A stretch of 64,000 bases of DNA from Gonapodya prolifera JEL478 (taxonomy: Eukaryota > Monoblepharomycota > Monoblepharidomycetes > Monoblepharidales > Gonapodyaceae). Every line of letters starts with the position of its first letter. Position 1 is the stretch's first letter. Where the stretch lies: the NCBI GenBank assembly GCA_001574975.1, contig KQ965740.1, positions 62,001 to 126,000 on the forward strand, given 5' to 3'. This document shows positions 47,501-59,061 of this stretch, one piece after another. The position numbers were made by a program, and so were the translations under genes. Below the pieces are notes generated by a model. The model was given only the letters and a program-made list of their open reading frames with translations, had not been told where the DNA came from and made no database searches.

Positions 47501-50500
47501 GCACCAAACAAAGGAAATCAGAATACAATACATGCCGACCACAGTTGAAGTGTTGGACATCAAAGGTTTTATCAGGTCTTCAGATAGTCGTGGTGATTAT
47601 TGCATGATCACACTTCGAGGGACAGTTGGTGTTCCGAAGTTGGAAGTGGTGCCGAAAGACTTCAGTTCTTTGCTTGATTTCGGGATATGCAGCATCGGAA
47701 CCACATCTCAGCGCGAATTAAGTATCGTTAATACGGGAAACATTTCCCTGAACTTTGCTATCCTGTTGACCAAACGGAGGCCCCTCCCGGAACCCGAAAC
47801 CACAACAAGTGCAGCCGAGCCTGTTACTATCACGCCTCAATCGGGCAAAATCGAAGTCGGTCAGTCGATTTTAATCTCGATCAAATTTTCTCCCGCTGCG
47901 ATGGTGCAGTATCAATTTCAAACAATCTTTAACTATGATTTCCACATGATTGAAGGTGTGCTGAAAGGGTTCGGTGGAGCCGCAAAGCTAAAAGTCGCTT
48001 TGCCTCATCGAGTAATCGATTTCGGCGTCTGTCGTCTCGGTCACCCCTTCAAGAAGCGTGTCGCTTTAAATAACGAAGGGAACGTGGGAACATTTTTCCA
48101 TGTTCGACCCCATCCAAAGGACGGGAATTGGTCCGTCTATGAAGAAGAGATCACAAGAAATACAGGGAAAGAGGCGGAAAAAAATATTAATAATATGGAA
48201 CTGCCTCAGCTGGAACACGATTCGGCGAGCCGGATTGATTGGGTGGCTGAGCTTTATGACCTTGGCTTGCGCATTCTAACCCCAGATGGCTATTGCGGGC
48301 CTGATAGTCGTGTGGAACTTGTGTTCGAATATCTTGCCGAATGCGAAGCTCCGATCTCAACTTCAGTACGGACATACTTTGGAGATCGTTATGAAGAGTT
48401 TACCGTCTTGGCAAAGTCCTCTGTTCCAAAACTTGATATTTATGGATATGATGGTCGATGTCTTTCTGGAGCCGAATCGGCACCCTTGGACCTCGGTGTT
48501 CACCGCGTTGGGAGTCACTTCAAATCATTTCTATCACTTAGCAATGAATCGCCTTTCGGTCTTGACTTCTTTGTGCAGCCGACAGGTCTTCAGGAATTTG
48601 AGGTCTCTCCGCAGCGAGGTCATGTCCCGGCCGAATCCAGCGTTCCGCTCTCTGTCGTGTTTAAACCTCACGGGGAGGAGCGGGTAACAATGGATTTGAA
48701 GATACTTTGGGAAAAGGAAACTCTTTGCGCCTTAATCGTTGGCTCTGGAGGACTTGGCCGGATCGATATTGAATTTACAGAAGAAGCGGATCAAAAATGT
48801 GGCTACTTGGAGTTTGGAATGGTTCCTTTCAATACTTCGTCTGAGAAGCGCTTTTATGTCTGCAACACTGGAATGGTAGAAGTCGCTTTCCATGTTTTGG
48901 TCGACAACCCTGAGTTTGGTATTACAGTGTTGAGCGACCCGATGCCATTGGAGGATCGGAAGAAAGGTTTGCGACAGAGAGAACTTCACTTGAGGCGAAC
49001 TACAAAACTACAGTGGTTCGCAAGTGTTTCTTGTGTCGTATCACCTGGAAGTTGTATAGAATTGGGTTCCAATTTCACAAGCAAAGCCCCCGCAATATCT
49101 CAGGGATACATACGAGTGATGTCTGAGAGCGGTAACAAAAGTATCCAAGTCCGTGGTAGAGGCGGTACAATCAACTTAGGACATCGAGGAGATTTGAGCT
49201 TTGGCGACATCTCGAGCAATTTTGTGTATTCGCGCACGTTGACTCTCTTTAACACAGGGTCAATTCCAGCTTTTTGTGATTTGGAATGGTCTGTAGTGGG
49301 CCATAATGTGGATGCGACGGAAGGGAAAGTTACACTGGTACAATCTTACGTTCAGCATGATCCTCGAAGCGGGTGGGCTCGCCAACAGGTTCTCAATGAA
49401 AAGAACTTACCTATCACCACAAATGCTCCGAGGTTTGGCGCAAAAGATTACTGGCAAATGATTCGCATCTCGGTTTTGTTTACGGATCATATCGTGAGAA
49501 TCGCCTCGGAAGACACCGCTGTGGTTAATACATTGTCAAAATCCAAGAAAAGTCAGGTGCAACTTGCGCTTGATCTTTCGGGAACAACACAATCCAAGAA
49601 GAAATCTGGTCGCATTGGAAGGATGGCGGATCACAGCAAGAGAAAGCAGTCCTTGTATCAGCTCGTTGCTTCTAGTCAGCTGACAAGTCAAAGCACAGCT
49701 AAGCTGCACTCGTACATTAAAGTGGAGCCCACGTCCATTCTGATTCCAAGCTATGAAGAGGTCACGATCATGATTGAAGCTTGCTTGTTGACGGAGGAAA
49801 CATTCTTGGCCACATTGCTATGCCGTCCCCAAGTACCCAACACTCCACCACACGAAATTGCACTGTCTGCAACTCCGAAAGCTGTTTCGATCCTCTGCGA
49901 CGACGTCCGCGCATTGAATTTCTATCGTCAACCCATCAATGAACCCGAAACGCTGGTGCGGACATTTTCCAATGTCGGGCATAAAGATATCACGTTTCGT
50001 ATTCGCAATGAGAACCTCGGTCTTTCTATTATGCCTTCGAAAGGCTCGCTGAGAATGGGTCAATCAATTACGATTCAGTTCACGTTCCGCGCCGCCGATG
50101 AATATATACAGAATCTCCCTGTAACGTTCGAGGCAGATTGCTCCCAGCCAATCCGCTTCAACTTTTTTGGAGCCGGTGGCGCGGCAAAGGCGTCTCTGGC
50201 GAAGTATCGCAGGTTTGATTTCGGCCATTGCATGATTGGAAAGAATACTGTAAGTGTGATAATTTGATCACATAATCCGTTTTGAAGTAATACCCAAGTT
50301 GCTGTTTCAATAGACATCTTTTCTTCCAATCGCGAATGAGGGGAACGCGATCCTTCATTTGACTAAGTTCGAACTCGAAGAGACTGATACTTTCATCTGC
50401 GGACAAGATTGGCCAACGGGACGGTACGTCATACTGCACCATTCGGCAACCCAGATCCACCTTGATGTCTTCGTTGCTTTCATTTTCCGTAGAGTGTCTT

Positions 50501-53500
50501 TACCACCTGGGAAAACGTTTAATCTACCGATTGTCTTCAATCCACAGGAGGAGAACCCACCAGCTGGAAAGCTTACTGTCGGTACAATGAATGAAAGGTG
50601 GACAATTGAGCTTGTAGGCGCTGGCAGAGAGGTGAGCATCTTCTTCAGCTATCATTCTGAAGAATTGAACTTCAAGATACATTACAGGCTGTTCTCATCA
50701 TCTCGCGGAGCTCATTGGAATACTCCGACTGCATCATCGGAAACCGCTATGAACAACGTCTTGATTTGAAAAACGTTGGAGATGTGGTGCGTGACAAGAA
50801 ATCGTTTCCAACGAGGCGTTATAATACATTTCGTATTTGATCCACCAAGAACTATCCCATAACGTTTCGGTTTGATTCGGACTGTTCCGATCTTCGTGTT
50901 ACCCCAAGTACGCTAACGATACTACCTTTTTCGGAGTCATCCGTAATGGTGGGATTCGTACCAACAAAGGTGACTGGCATTAGACCGTATGATTTGGGGG
51001 GACTCAGCACGTAACGAGTTTCCCACTATTCCCAGGAAACGAAGAGAACAGTTGTCCTCGAGGTGACATCCCCATATTCTCATCACAGAGTACCCATTAA
51101 CTTGCACGCAGGCTCGGTTACACTGGAGTTTAGCGTGGAGAGTTTGGACTTCGGAATGTTTGAGAAATCCACCCGACCGGAGTTGAAGTTCAGCATTAAG
51201 AATGTTGGCACAGTTAAAACATCCTATCATTTGAAGGACTCGAGTCGACCGTCGAGGTTTCATATCACAAACTCGAAGGGTAACCTTCCACCCAAAAAGA
51301 TTGCTGAACTTACTATAACAACCATACGGTACGAAGTCGGTAGCTTCAAGGAAAAACTTGTTCTAAAGACGGATCTAGTCAATCGGCCGCTGCAATTGGT
51401 TGCTCATGGACAGTGTGAAGAAGCCCTTCTTCAGCATGAAGAATTCAATTACGTCAACTTAGGGCTTTGTCCAGTTTCTGATGTGACCAACAAAACGGTA
51501 ATATGGCGAAACTACGGTAGATTCCCACTTTCTTGGTCTATGAAGTTCGCCTACCCTGTGAAGGCATCTCCCGCTTCAGGGGTTACTCTAGGGGGTGAAA
51601 CTACTACGTGTCATATTTCTTGGACACCAAGTGGTGCATACGAACTTCGGACAGCCATCAGTCTGGTCACAAATATAGGAACATATCCAATATCTGTCAG
51701 AGGAAAGGCGCTCTTTCCCGAGATCGGTATCAGAAGCGTCTTTGTGGACTTTGGAGTTTGCGCCATTGGCACAACCTACACGGAAACTATATCTATCACG
51801 AACAAGGGCAAAGTACCGCTAGCGTGGCAGATTCCCCCACCCAAGGAGCACTATACTCTGTCGAAATCTGAGGGATGGATGTTGCCCAAAGAAAGTGATG
51901 ACATACGAGTTTCCTTCACACCCCCCAGCTTCGGAAAGTTCACTTCCAATTTACTGGTAGAGTGTAAGGGTATAAACTACAAGGAAGTTGCACTGCTTGG
52001 TGTCGGTGGTCGAATGAATCTTGATATATCGCCCACCGCTCTGCAATTAGGTACGTTACACGAAACGAGTGCATTCCTCTGATTGATCTTTGCAATGATC
52101 AACAGGAAAATGTCCTTGCAATCATTTTGCCTACGGAACAATTGTGTTAACCAACAACGGCGATGTCACCTTGCATTGCAACTTCACAATCTCTCGCCTC
52201 GAGTCTGAAGTTGGTGATATCAGCCTGCCAGAACCGCTGACCCTCAAACCAAACCGAAGCGCTCGCTGCGTGATTGGATTGGCGTGTCGGACGATGGGAA
52301 GATTTCAGCAATCTTTAAACCTTGTAACGAAGGAAAGGACTTACGAGCTCGTTGCTACTGGTAAGGCTCGAGAAAATTTTTGTACCCGGTCCATTCGACA
52401 TCACTTGTACTTGCATTAGGTTACGGCATCAAAGTATCTCTGACGGACATATCGCGCAGACTCTTGCAGGAGGAGGCACTGCCATATGTGAGTCCACCGC
52501 CTCACCCTTGACTTAGCGACAGTAGTAATTGCCTGTCATTTCAGTTGCAAGTTGACAGTCCTTTTACGAAAGAGATCACGCTTGAATCCATCAGCACTTG
52601 GATGAAGCAACTGCGGCTTCCAAAAGACGTCTTCCGTCTACTGGATCAAATTCGACGAACAAACTCGACTGCGGAAGCATCATCGTTGGAGATTGGCAGA
52701 CAAACGCTGCGCACTGTTGGATATTTTTTGGCTGGATTTGAACCACTCCTAGGTTCACAAGCACTCGAGAAGAAGAGCACGACTGAAGTGGCTCTCGAGG
52801 AGGTTGCAAAAGAAGAATTGGGAGGCAGGACCTTGTTGAATGACACGGACATCCAATCCGCGCCTCCTCAACAACTCGAAGACAAGATCCGCGATATGCA
52901 GTCATCTACCGGATTAGTGATACCACATCCAGTGCAAAGGTTATCCAAAGAGATCAATTCACTGATTGCACGTACCGATCCACCGACCGAGGAATCTGTT
53001 GTGAAAACACTGATGGAGGTATGGTCAGCCAATTTAATAGTTCAGTGAATGCATTCATTGTATTCGGTTCTTTTGTTAGGTCGTGAAGTGGAAGCTGCAG
53101 GGGCGTTACTTTGACGAAGACGTAGTGGAAACAACAGAAGATACTCCAGTGAACACGGTTATCACGTTCCCCATTCCCATGGTTCGTTATGGATGAGGCG
53201 TTAAATGTTCCTCTTTACTAACGAGAACTCATCTCATCAGATCAGAGACGTTTCTGTCAATCAAATTCTTTGTATACAAGAGCCAGACACTACAGTACTC
53301 TACGACAAGCTTCTCAATCGGCCATTGCCGTTTCCTGGTGAAGAACCACCTGTGCGTACATTTTCTTTGATTTTGAAAAAATCAAACTGAGGCTCACCAA
53401 ATCTCCAGAAATCCAACACGGCTGGTTTCTTGATAACCGCGCGCCCGCGAGAACGAGAATTTTCGAGTTTGGACCGCTCCAAACGCATTGCGCGAACGGT

Positions 53501-53546
53501 TGGGACTTTTCGAAAGGACGTGTATACGGACGGGAGTTCACAGTAG
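41547..53546 (+). CDS. giant ASH-domain (HYDIN/CFAP-like) protein
   Basis: This gene of about 12 kb encodes some 3,700 residues. Exon 1 starts MNHKKRLRCLNLEDIPPKDA. The N-terminal 400 residues look like helical repeats (ERTAALRGLLTISPVLSMKL, HAIDSISRFLGLPPAQANEP). From about 43050 onward come many immunoglobulin-like ASPM-SPD2-Hydin modules marked by FG and NTG motifs: MIDFGSVDINHPGITRHMLL, VDFGQVSLNDTSVKSIRLTN, LDFGICSIGTTSQRELSIVN, IDFGVCRLGHPFKKRVALNN, VDFGVCAIGTTYTETISITN. The C-terminal part is helical (ISTWMKQLRLPKDVFRLLDQ) and ends, with canonical splicing, at 53546. ASH proteins act in cilia, centrosomes and their traffic; HYDIN, CFAP47, CFAP65 and DLEC1 are relatives. I cannot assign an orthologue. 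At least ten short introns occur; several near 46350-47300 and 50250-51060 are approximate. Confidence 0.75.
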
Positions 53547-53611
53547 CACTTTTGTATTTTTATCCTGGTGAAAGGGTGCGCCTTGCATTGCGACAAATTA
53601 AATGAATGTAT

Positions 53612-56081
53612 TTACTCAGTTGAACGTGTATACGATGCGTATTGTTCCTCTACTATCCTTCGTCTTTTCATCACCTTGGAGTTGGGTGCTATTTCAAACA
53701 TCTCCGAAAGGACAGGTATGTTGCGGTATGTAAGCCTCCCTTGTACTTGTCGTCCATTTGATGGCGGGGCGCTTCTGCCCACAGCGTCGTGGTAAGCTGC
53801 GTACGCCTCACCGAAGGCACCCCGTATTGCAGCAACTTGAGTTGTACCCCGCGTCACATCATTTGATGGATTAAGAGGATCCTTGTTGAGAGGAAAAGCC
53901 ATGACGGGTGTGAAGCGGAACGACCAAAGGTACAACAACAAGAGTGTGTTCAATATGAGAGAATTGTAGTGGTTGTGAAACATTCCACCTCACCTGTAAA
54001 CTCAGCTTCCACGATCTCCAGTCCCCTCCATTACCCTCCATTATCCCTCGCAGATCCGATTTGTGCCTGATCCCGGCCTGCTCTTCGGATTCCCCAGGAC
54101 ATAAGACGGCCTTTTCATAGGGAAACACTGGGACACGTTGATGACTGGCCAGGTGAGTCGGTCCAAAGTACAAGAGAAAGCGCAGGTACAGGAGACCGAG
54201 GTTATCCGCAGAATTGACTGGAACGTCGGGTGGCACGTCTGACGGGATCTCTGACTCTGTCGTGGAAAAAAGGCCGCTTTGCAACCGCAAAAACCCCAAA
54301 ACCATGCAAAACAAAGCGTAGCCGCCAACTACACACGTCATTTGTATGTTTCATCAATACTCTCAACACTTTCAGTGACGAAACAAAGAGTTCCACTCAC
54401 GTCCGCCCGAAAACACTTCCGCCAGGTCCCTTGAATGCAACAACAGCTTGACGGCCACAACGAGGGGCCGCACTCTCCAGTCGCTGTCGACGATCCCGCG
54501 AACCCATTGCGCGGCGCTGACGCCGTCCGACCGGCCGTACGTCACGTCCACGTCGAATCCCGTCGCGCTGTCGACGTATTTCAGCACGGGAACCCTGGCG
54601 CGATGTATGAGCTGGACAGATAACGGACGTGCGGTGAGCGTGGGATGCGACACGTCCAAGGTTTCGTCGCCGTCGCCGTCTGAATCGTTTGCGCGGCGGT
54701 GAGCGTGGCCGGCAGGCTTGGGTCGCTTTCGCTTTTTGTCCCGGTGGCGAGACGCCTGGCGGTCCCGCTTCGCCAGTTCCGAATGCTCCACTCGCAACGC
54801 GTGGGCTATGCGGCCGAGGTGTTTGGACTGGGCTCCTTGCGTGAGAGCCCTGTGGTGCGGTCGCGATGCAGACTGTGAACCGTCGTCGCTCTGGTCCTCC
54901 TCGTCTCTGGTAAGATCCACCAGGCCCCGCGAGGTCGCCGGATCTTGCGCGTGGTCTGAAGGGTCCACCGCCCCGCGGTGGTGATGGTGAGGTTGCGTGA
55001 TGCAGACATCAATGTCGCTCGAGAGAACTTCGAGCCCGCTGCCCACGCTTCCAAACACGTCCACCCTCGCACCACCTTTAAACCGGCGCTGCACGACGGC
55101 GTCCAGGCGCGACAGGGCGCTGCTACGCGCCCAGGCTTCCGACGGTGTCGATTGGGTGAACTCGGACAGGAGGAGCAGTTCCCGGTGTAGGTGTAAAGGC
55201 AGCGTCTGAGCGGAGAGCGGCGGGAAGTCGTCAGGCGGCGCAGTGTACCACGGTGCCTTGAAGTGGATGGGGCGAGGGCGACTGCCCGGGGGTGATTCGC
55301 TGCGTCGCGGTCGTTTCAAATGCCGCTCCACCCCCACGGGTTCTTCGTCGTCGTACTCCAAGACGCTCTCTATGCGCCGTTTTGTGTGACGAGAGCCCAC
55401 GAAATCACGTCCAGCGTCCCGCTCCCGCTCCATCGGCCGTTTCCCGTGAAGTGGAATGAAATCAAGCTCGGCGTCGCTCACGGCCTCGACAAGTTCAGCG
55501 TTCCAAAGGTCCCGTGTGCTCGTGCTCGTGCTCATGTGTTGGAACCGTCCGGCTCCTTTCTCTCCTTTCTTCGCCTTCCCACCTCTGCCTCTGCCTTTGT
55601 CTCCACCCCCCTTGCCCCGCCCGTGCTCCCTCTCCCACTTGCGATTCCGCTCCTCCCCTGCCCCCCAATCATCGTCGATCCACTCCATCGCGATCCAATC
55701 GTTATCGAGGTGCTCCTTCTCCTTCTTCTTCTTCTGCGGCTGCGGCTGCGGCTTGCTCTTCTTCTTCTTCCTCTTGCCCACACCGTGATCTTCATTCATT
55801 CCCCTCGCGTTTCGCAGCAGAAACGAGCTCATGTTGCGCCGCTTTGGCTGCTGCACCTCTGCATCGTCTGGAATCCATAGGCGGCGACCGTGGGATTGCC
55901 GTGCCGAGTTTGAACCTGCACCTCCCCCACCTCGCCCACCACCTCCACCTGCACCCCGTGCGCCCATCCCGGTGTGCAGCGCTCGCAGGGATGGAAAAAA
56001 AGGTGCGGGTATGACGGGAGTGATGCGTGACGCGATGCGCGGCGTCTGGACGAGGGAAAGGAAGAGGGCGCGCGGGACCAT
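53612..56081 (-). CDS. TRF4: TRF4/PAPD5-type non-canonical poly(A) polymerase
   Basis: Enzymes of this family add short A-tails to nuclear RNAs for exosome decay (TRAMP complex) or modify small RNAs. ATG 56081 starts a basic, low-complexity N-terminus with Lys-rich runs (KKKKSKPQPQPQKKKKEKEH). The catalytic domain starts HFKAPWYTAPPDDFPPLSAQ and has DVFGSVGSGLEVLSSDIDVC with the DxD aspartates (near 55010). After an unusually long polar insert comes KYVDSATGFDVDVTYGRSDG with the third Asp (near 54550). Downstream exons hold YALFCMVLGFLRLQ, NSADNLGLLYLRFLLYFGPT and the PAP-associated motif DPLNPSNDVTRGTTQVAAIR near 53840-53880. The gene ends at 53612, 65 bp from the stop of the convergent ASH gene. 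The catalytic triad is present. Exon limits between 53880 and 54420 are approximate. Confidence 0.85.
54560..55005 (-). other. low-complexity insert between catalytic aspartates of the poly(A) polymerase
   Basis: About 150 residues separate the DID pair from the third catalytic Asp, against roughly 55 in yeast Trf4. The insert holds QPHHHHRG, DLTRDEEDQSDDG, KRDRQASRHRDKKRKRPKPA and NDSDGDGDE. No stop or splice pair is needed to read through it. Confidence 0.65.
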
Positions 56082-56426
56082 CCGAAGAGGACGTGAGGGT
56101 GTCCGCAGCAATCGTCTTCGCCAAGGCACGTGTTGGGGTCAAGCGGGTTCACTATGATACAATCGTGCAATTTCAACAAGCATGAGTGTGCTAGTCGTAA
56201 AAATAAAAGTGTTTGCGTTTTCCTCCCATGCCAAAACGCGCGAGAGTATTCGGCTTCGCGGATCATTGATATGCCAACGGGACATTCGCCTCCGGCGGAC
56301 AGCCTCGCTTCACTCGGTCTTTGGTCAGCGCCTAGGCCTCGGGCTCGCTGCGCTCACGTCTCGCTCCTCCGGTGCACGCTGTGCTCGCAGGCCTCCGTCG
56401 CTCGACACACCCCAACCCCCCCCCCT

Positions 56427-57015
56427 CTAATCATCCGCTTCCTCATCGCTCCTGCCATCATCCGCCACGGCCCTCGCATTCCTGGCCGGCGCGTACCGTC
56501 CGGCACCACCTGCAACTCCTTCGGGGGCCACGTCTCTGTTAATCTCCTCGATGGAGTCGATCCATTTATGGTACACGTCCGTGTTTTCGTCAAGGGCTTT
56601 TGAGGGGGTGTTCCAGATTCGTTGAGTAGAGACGGTCCGAGAGGCAACCGCACGTCAGAACGGAGGGCCTGGAAAAAGCGCTTGGCCAAGCAAAACCCAC
56701 AGGTGATTTTCGTCTGCCAGCCGACCCCGCAGGTCCTGCAGGTCAGAGTTGCGACTTTGTTCGGTCGATCCCTTTACGATGGTCGATGGTCAAGAGAGAG
56801 CGACGGGCGACCGTTGCGGTGGACGGAGGGAGTAGCGCAAGTAAGAAGCAGAGCAGAGCAGGGTGAGAGTGTGAGACGGGGAGTGTTCGCTCGGGAGATG
56901 CTCACAGCTTGATGTCAATCGACTTCTCGTGGTTGCAGAACGGGCAGTTGAACTCTCTGTCCAGCACGACCTTTGTGCGTGTGGGCGCCTTGCGCTTCGC
57001 CCGTCGCTTGCCCAT
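56427..57015 (-). CDS. ELF1: transcription elongation factor 1 (Elf1/ELOF1)
   Basis: This is a small zinc-ribbon factor that travels with elongating RNA polymerase II and takes part in transcription-coupled repair. Three exons with consistent phases, 57015-56906, 56771-56701 and 56596-56427, give 116 residues. It begins MGKRRAKRKAPTRTKVVLDR, has the zinc ribbon FNCPFCNHEKS ... LTCRTCGVGWQTK, then the family's DVYHKWIDSIEEIN, and ends with an acidic tail DDGRSDEEADD. The Lys/Arg N-terminus and four cysteines match yeast Elf1. The gene is probably complete and functional. With XPB and MED13 it adds to the RNA polymerase II genes in this window. Confidence 0.93.
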
Positions 57016-57287
57016 GCCGCAGTCCGCTGCAGAGAGACAAGGAATTGCTGTTGGCACACCTGTTGCTGCGGTCACTTGGAACTCCCGCCATTTCCTTTCT
57101 TTCCCTCCTTCTTACCTTCTCTTCTTTGAGATTAAATCCTCTACGTATGATAGCTAAAGTACATGAAGCACGACTGCAGCACCAGAATAACTGACTTGTA
57201 TCCACAAGCGAAGTTCTGAGGAGGAAGATCACCCCAAGCCAGGGGTAACTCGTGAGATACTGAGAAATTGACCTAGTGGGGGTGTCT

Positions 57288-57355
57288 CCTCAGTTGGACA
57301 AGAGATTATTGTCTCGTGAGCCTCAGTTGGACAAGAAGAATTGTCTCGTGGGAGT
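57288..57355. repeat. two tandem 33-bp units
   Basis: Units at 57288-57320 and 57321-57352 share CCTCAGTTGGACAAGA and TTGTCTCGTG. A purine-rich A-run follows at 57361-57390. The whole 57240-57500 block lies between Elf1 and the XPB pseudogene and has no gene. Confidence 0.8.
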
Positions 57356-57854
57356 GAGCCACAAAAAAAAAAAGAGAGAAGATAAGAAAAGACTTGATTG
57401 GGGCTCAAGAATCGAACCTTGTCTTCACGCCTTTTGCGAGTGGCGCAATGGGTACTAAATCACTTGGGAGATGCATCGAACACGTCTGCAAAAATTCATA
57501 TAGAGTTTACTTTACAATAAATAAAATCAGCCCAAATCCTTGAAAATGAGTCAACACTCCACTGAACTTCTCAAATCAAAGGGACAACCCGCGATGGAGA
57601 TTGTCCATGGATTGCAAAGTTCAGCTGCGATTCCGACTTGTACTACCTCCCTCTCCTTTTTAAGACCTGGGCAAGCGAAGTCGTCTGCAGAACCAACAGA
57701 TGTGCCTACTTTTCGTCAGATGATTCATAAATCTCGATTGTTCTTCGCTGTGAGAAGAGGAGATTGGAGTGAAACCCTGCAGATCTTCTTCTGGGTTCTG
57801 ACTGGGCGCGTCGCTGCTGGAAGATGTGGTGACATACTGGCACCCCTTCGCCAA

Positions 57855-59035
57855 GGGATGTCGGAACTGGAACTTTCGAGAGACAGCCGAGAACTTGAAT
57901 GATAGAAAGCATTCCGAGTCCAATTGAGACAACCGCGTAGAGGCTGAACGCGGTAAGTTTGTACTCGTGGATGAAGGTAGGACTGAAGGAGACACAATTA
58001 TTTCAAGAGAATCACTTGCTTCAGGTTCACTCTGTATTCCAAACCGGCTGAATGGCTCTGCAATAGCGATGAGGAAGTCCTACGCCTGGTCCCCCACTAC
58101 TGGAGAGAGCGCTTACAGAATAATGCAACTGTCTTCGCAGACGTACAAAGGTCGCAATGAGTGGCCAGACTTCAATTGGAGATAAGTGAAGCCGTCCCAT
58201 TTGCGGAGAGAAAGTGAAGTGTCGCCCACAACGGTCGCCGGCCATGTGAACGAAACCCGTTACGGGAACAAGCTTACTTTTCTCTCAAATAGGGCATTTG
58301 CGGCATCCATGGGCGTTCCATGGGGTTTCACCTCGGCTACGGCTTCAACAACCTCGACAGCTACACAGATCGGACGCCATTGAGAGAGTTAGTAAAAAGC
58401 ACTCAGACACGCTTCCTCTTGAGCTTCTGCTTTCCTGATGCGCGGTCATCGTAATCGTCGTCGTCAGGTTCGACAGGATTGTCCCGGTAGTTGTTGTAAG
58501 TGCGGTCGTTCTCATCCTCGTAAGCATCACCAGTGACGCGAATGCAACATCATGCCACAAGGAGAGGATATGAGAAGGGAACTCCGTGGGGGGTGGGTAA
58601 TCTTCCTACCGTAGTCCCATCTTCTCTTCATCTCGACGGAGTTGTTGGAAGAGTGGTGTGACACAATCTGTCTTTTGGAGTACAATTGATTCTCCACCCC
58701 GAAGTTCTCTAATTTTACTCGGGCATCCAGAACTTCCAAGGGCCTTTTTACTGGAGCCCCACGACTCTTCGAAGCAAAAGCAACAGACAAATAGCTGCCA
58801 TAATATGTAGAAGGTTTTGTAACTACAAAGAAAGACGTTTTCCGCGGAAAAGAAAATCTACGGCTCTGCGAACGTGATTCAATGGGCAGAGATGCAAAGC
58901 CAAACTGATATTAGTATGTTTAGGGTTGTGGGCCAGATGAATCTTTCCTATTCAGGTTCGATCAACTTCCAAGGGCTTGGCACGCTCGATTCGACCAATT
59001 TTCGGCCAAGCATCCCACTCTCAATCAAACCGCAG
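57855..59035 (-). pseudogene. truncated, decayed copy of the XPB 5' end
   Basis: Minus-strand sequence aligns by eye with XPB exons 1-5 and their introns. Exon 1 reads MKRRWDYG (58634) for MKRRGGYG. The acidic exon 2 is recognisable near 58410-58530, PFE-like exon 3 near 58280-58380, exon 4 near 58020-58195 (DFTYLQLKS-like), and exon 5 ends at [18 protein letters not shown] near 57860, where similarity to XPB stops abruptly. The acceptor of intron 1 is CACTG instead of CACAG (near 58542), so normal splicing is lost. Upstream of exon 1, similarity to the XPB upstream region (22475-22780) continues to about 59035. No helicase motifs are present. This is a dead segmental duplicate. Confidence 0.8.
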
Positions 59036-59061
59036 CTGTCTCTGGAGAATCTAGAACGCAG

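Noticed and set aside
53570-53605. Alternative end of the ASH gene with a stop at 53603-53605
   Set aside because: It needs a phase that the GTGCGT donor and CCAG acceptor do not give; canonical splicing ends at 53546.
57400-57475. Functional tRNA gene
   Set aside because: A box-B-like sequence is present but no acceptor stem pairs and the anticodon arm does not fold normally.
57540-57902. 120-residue plus-strand frame at the pseudogene edge
   Set aside because: Its last third is antisense to the XPB copy and no domain is visible; probably chance.
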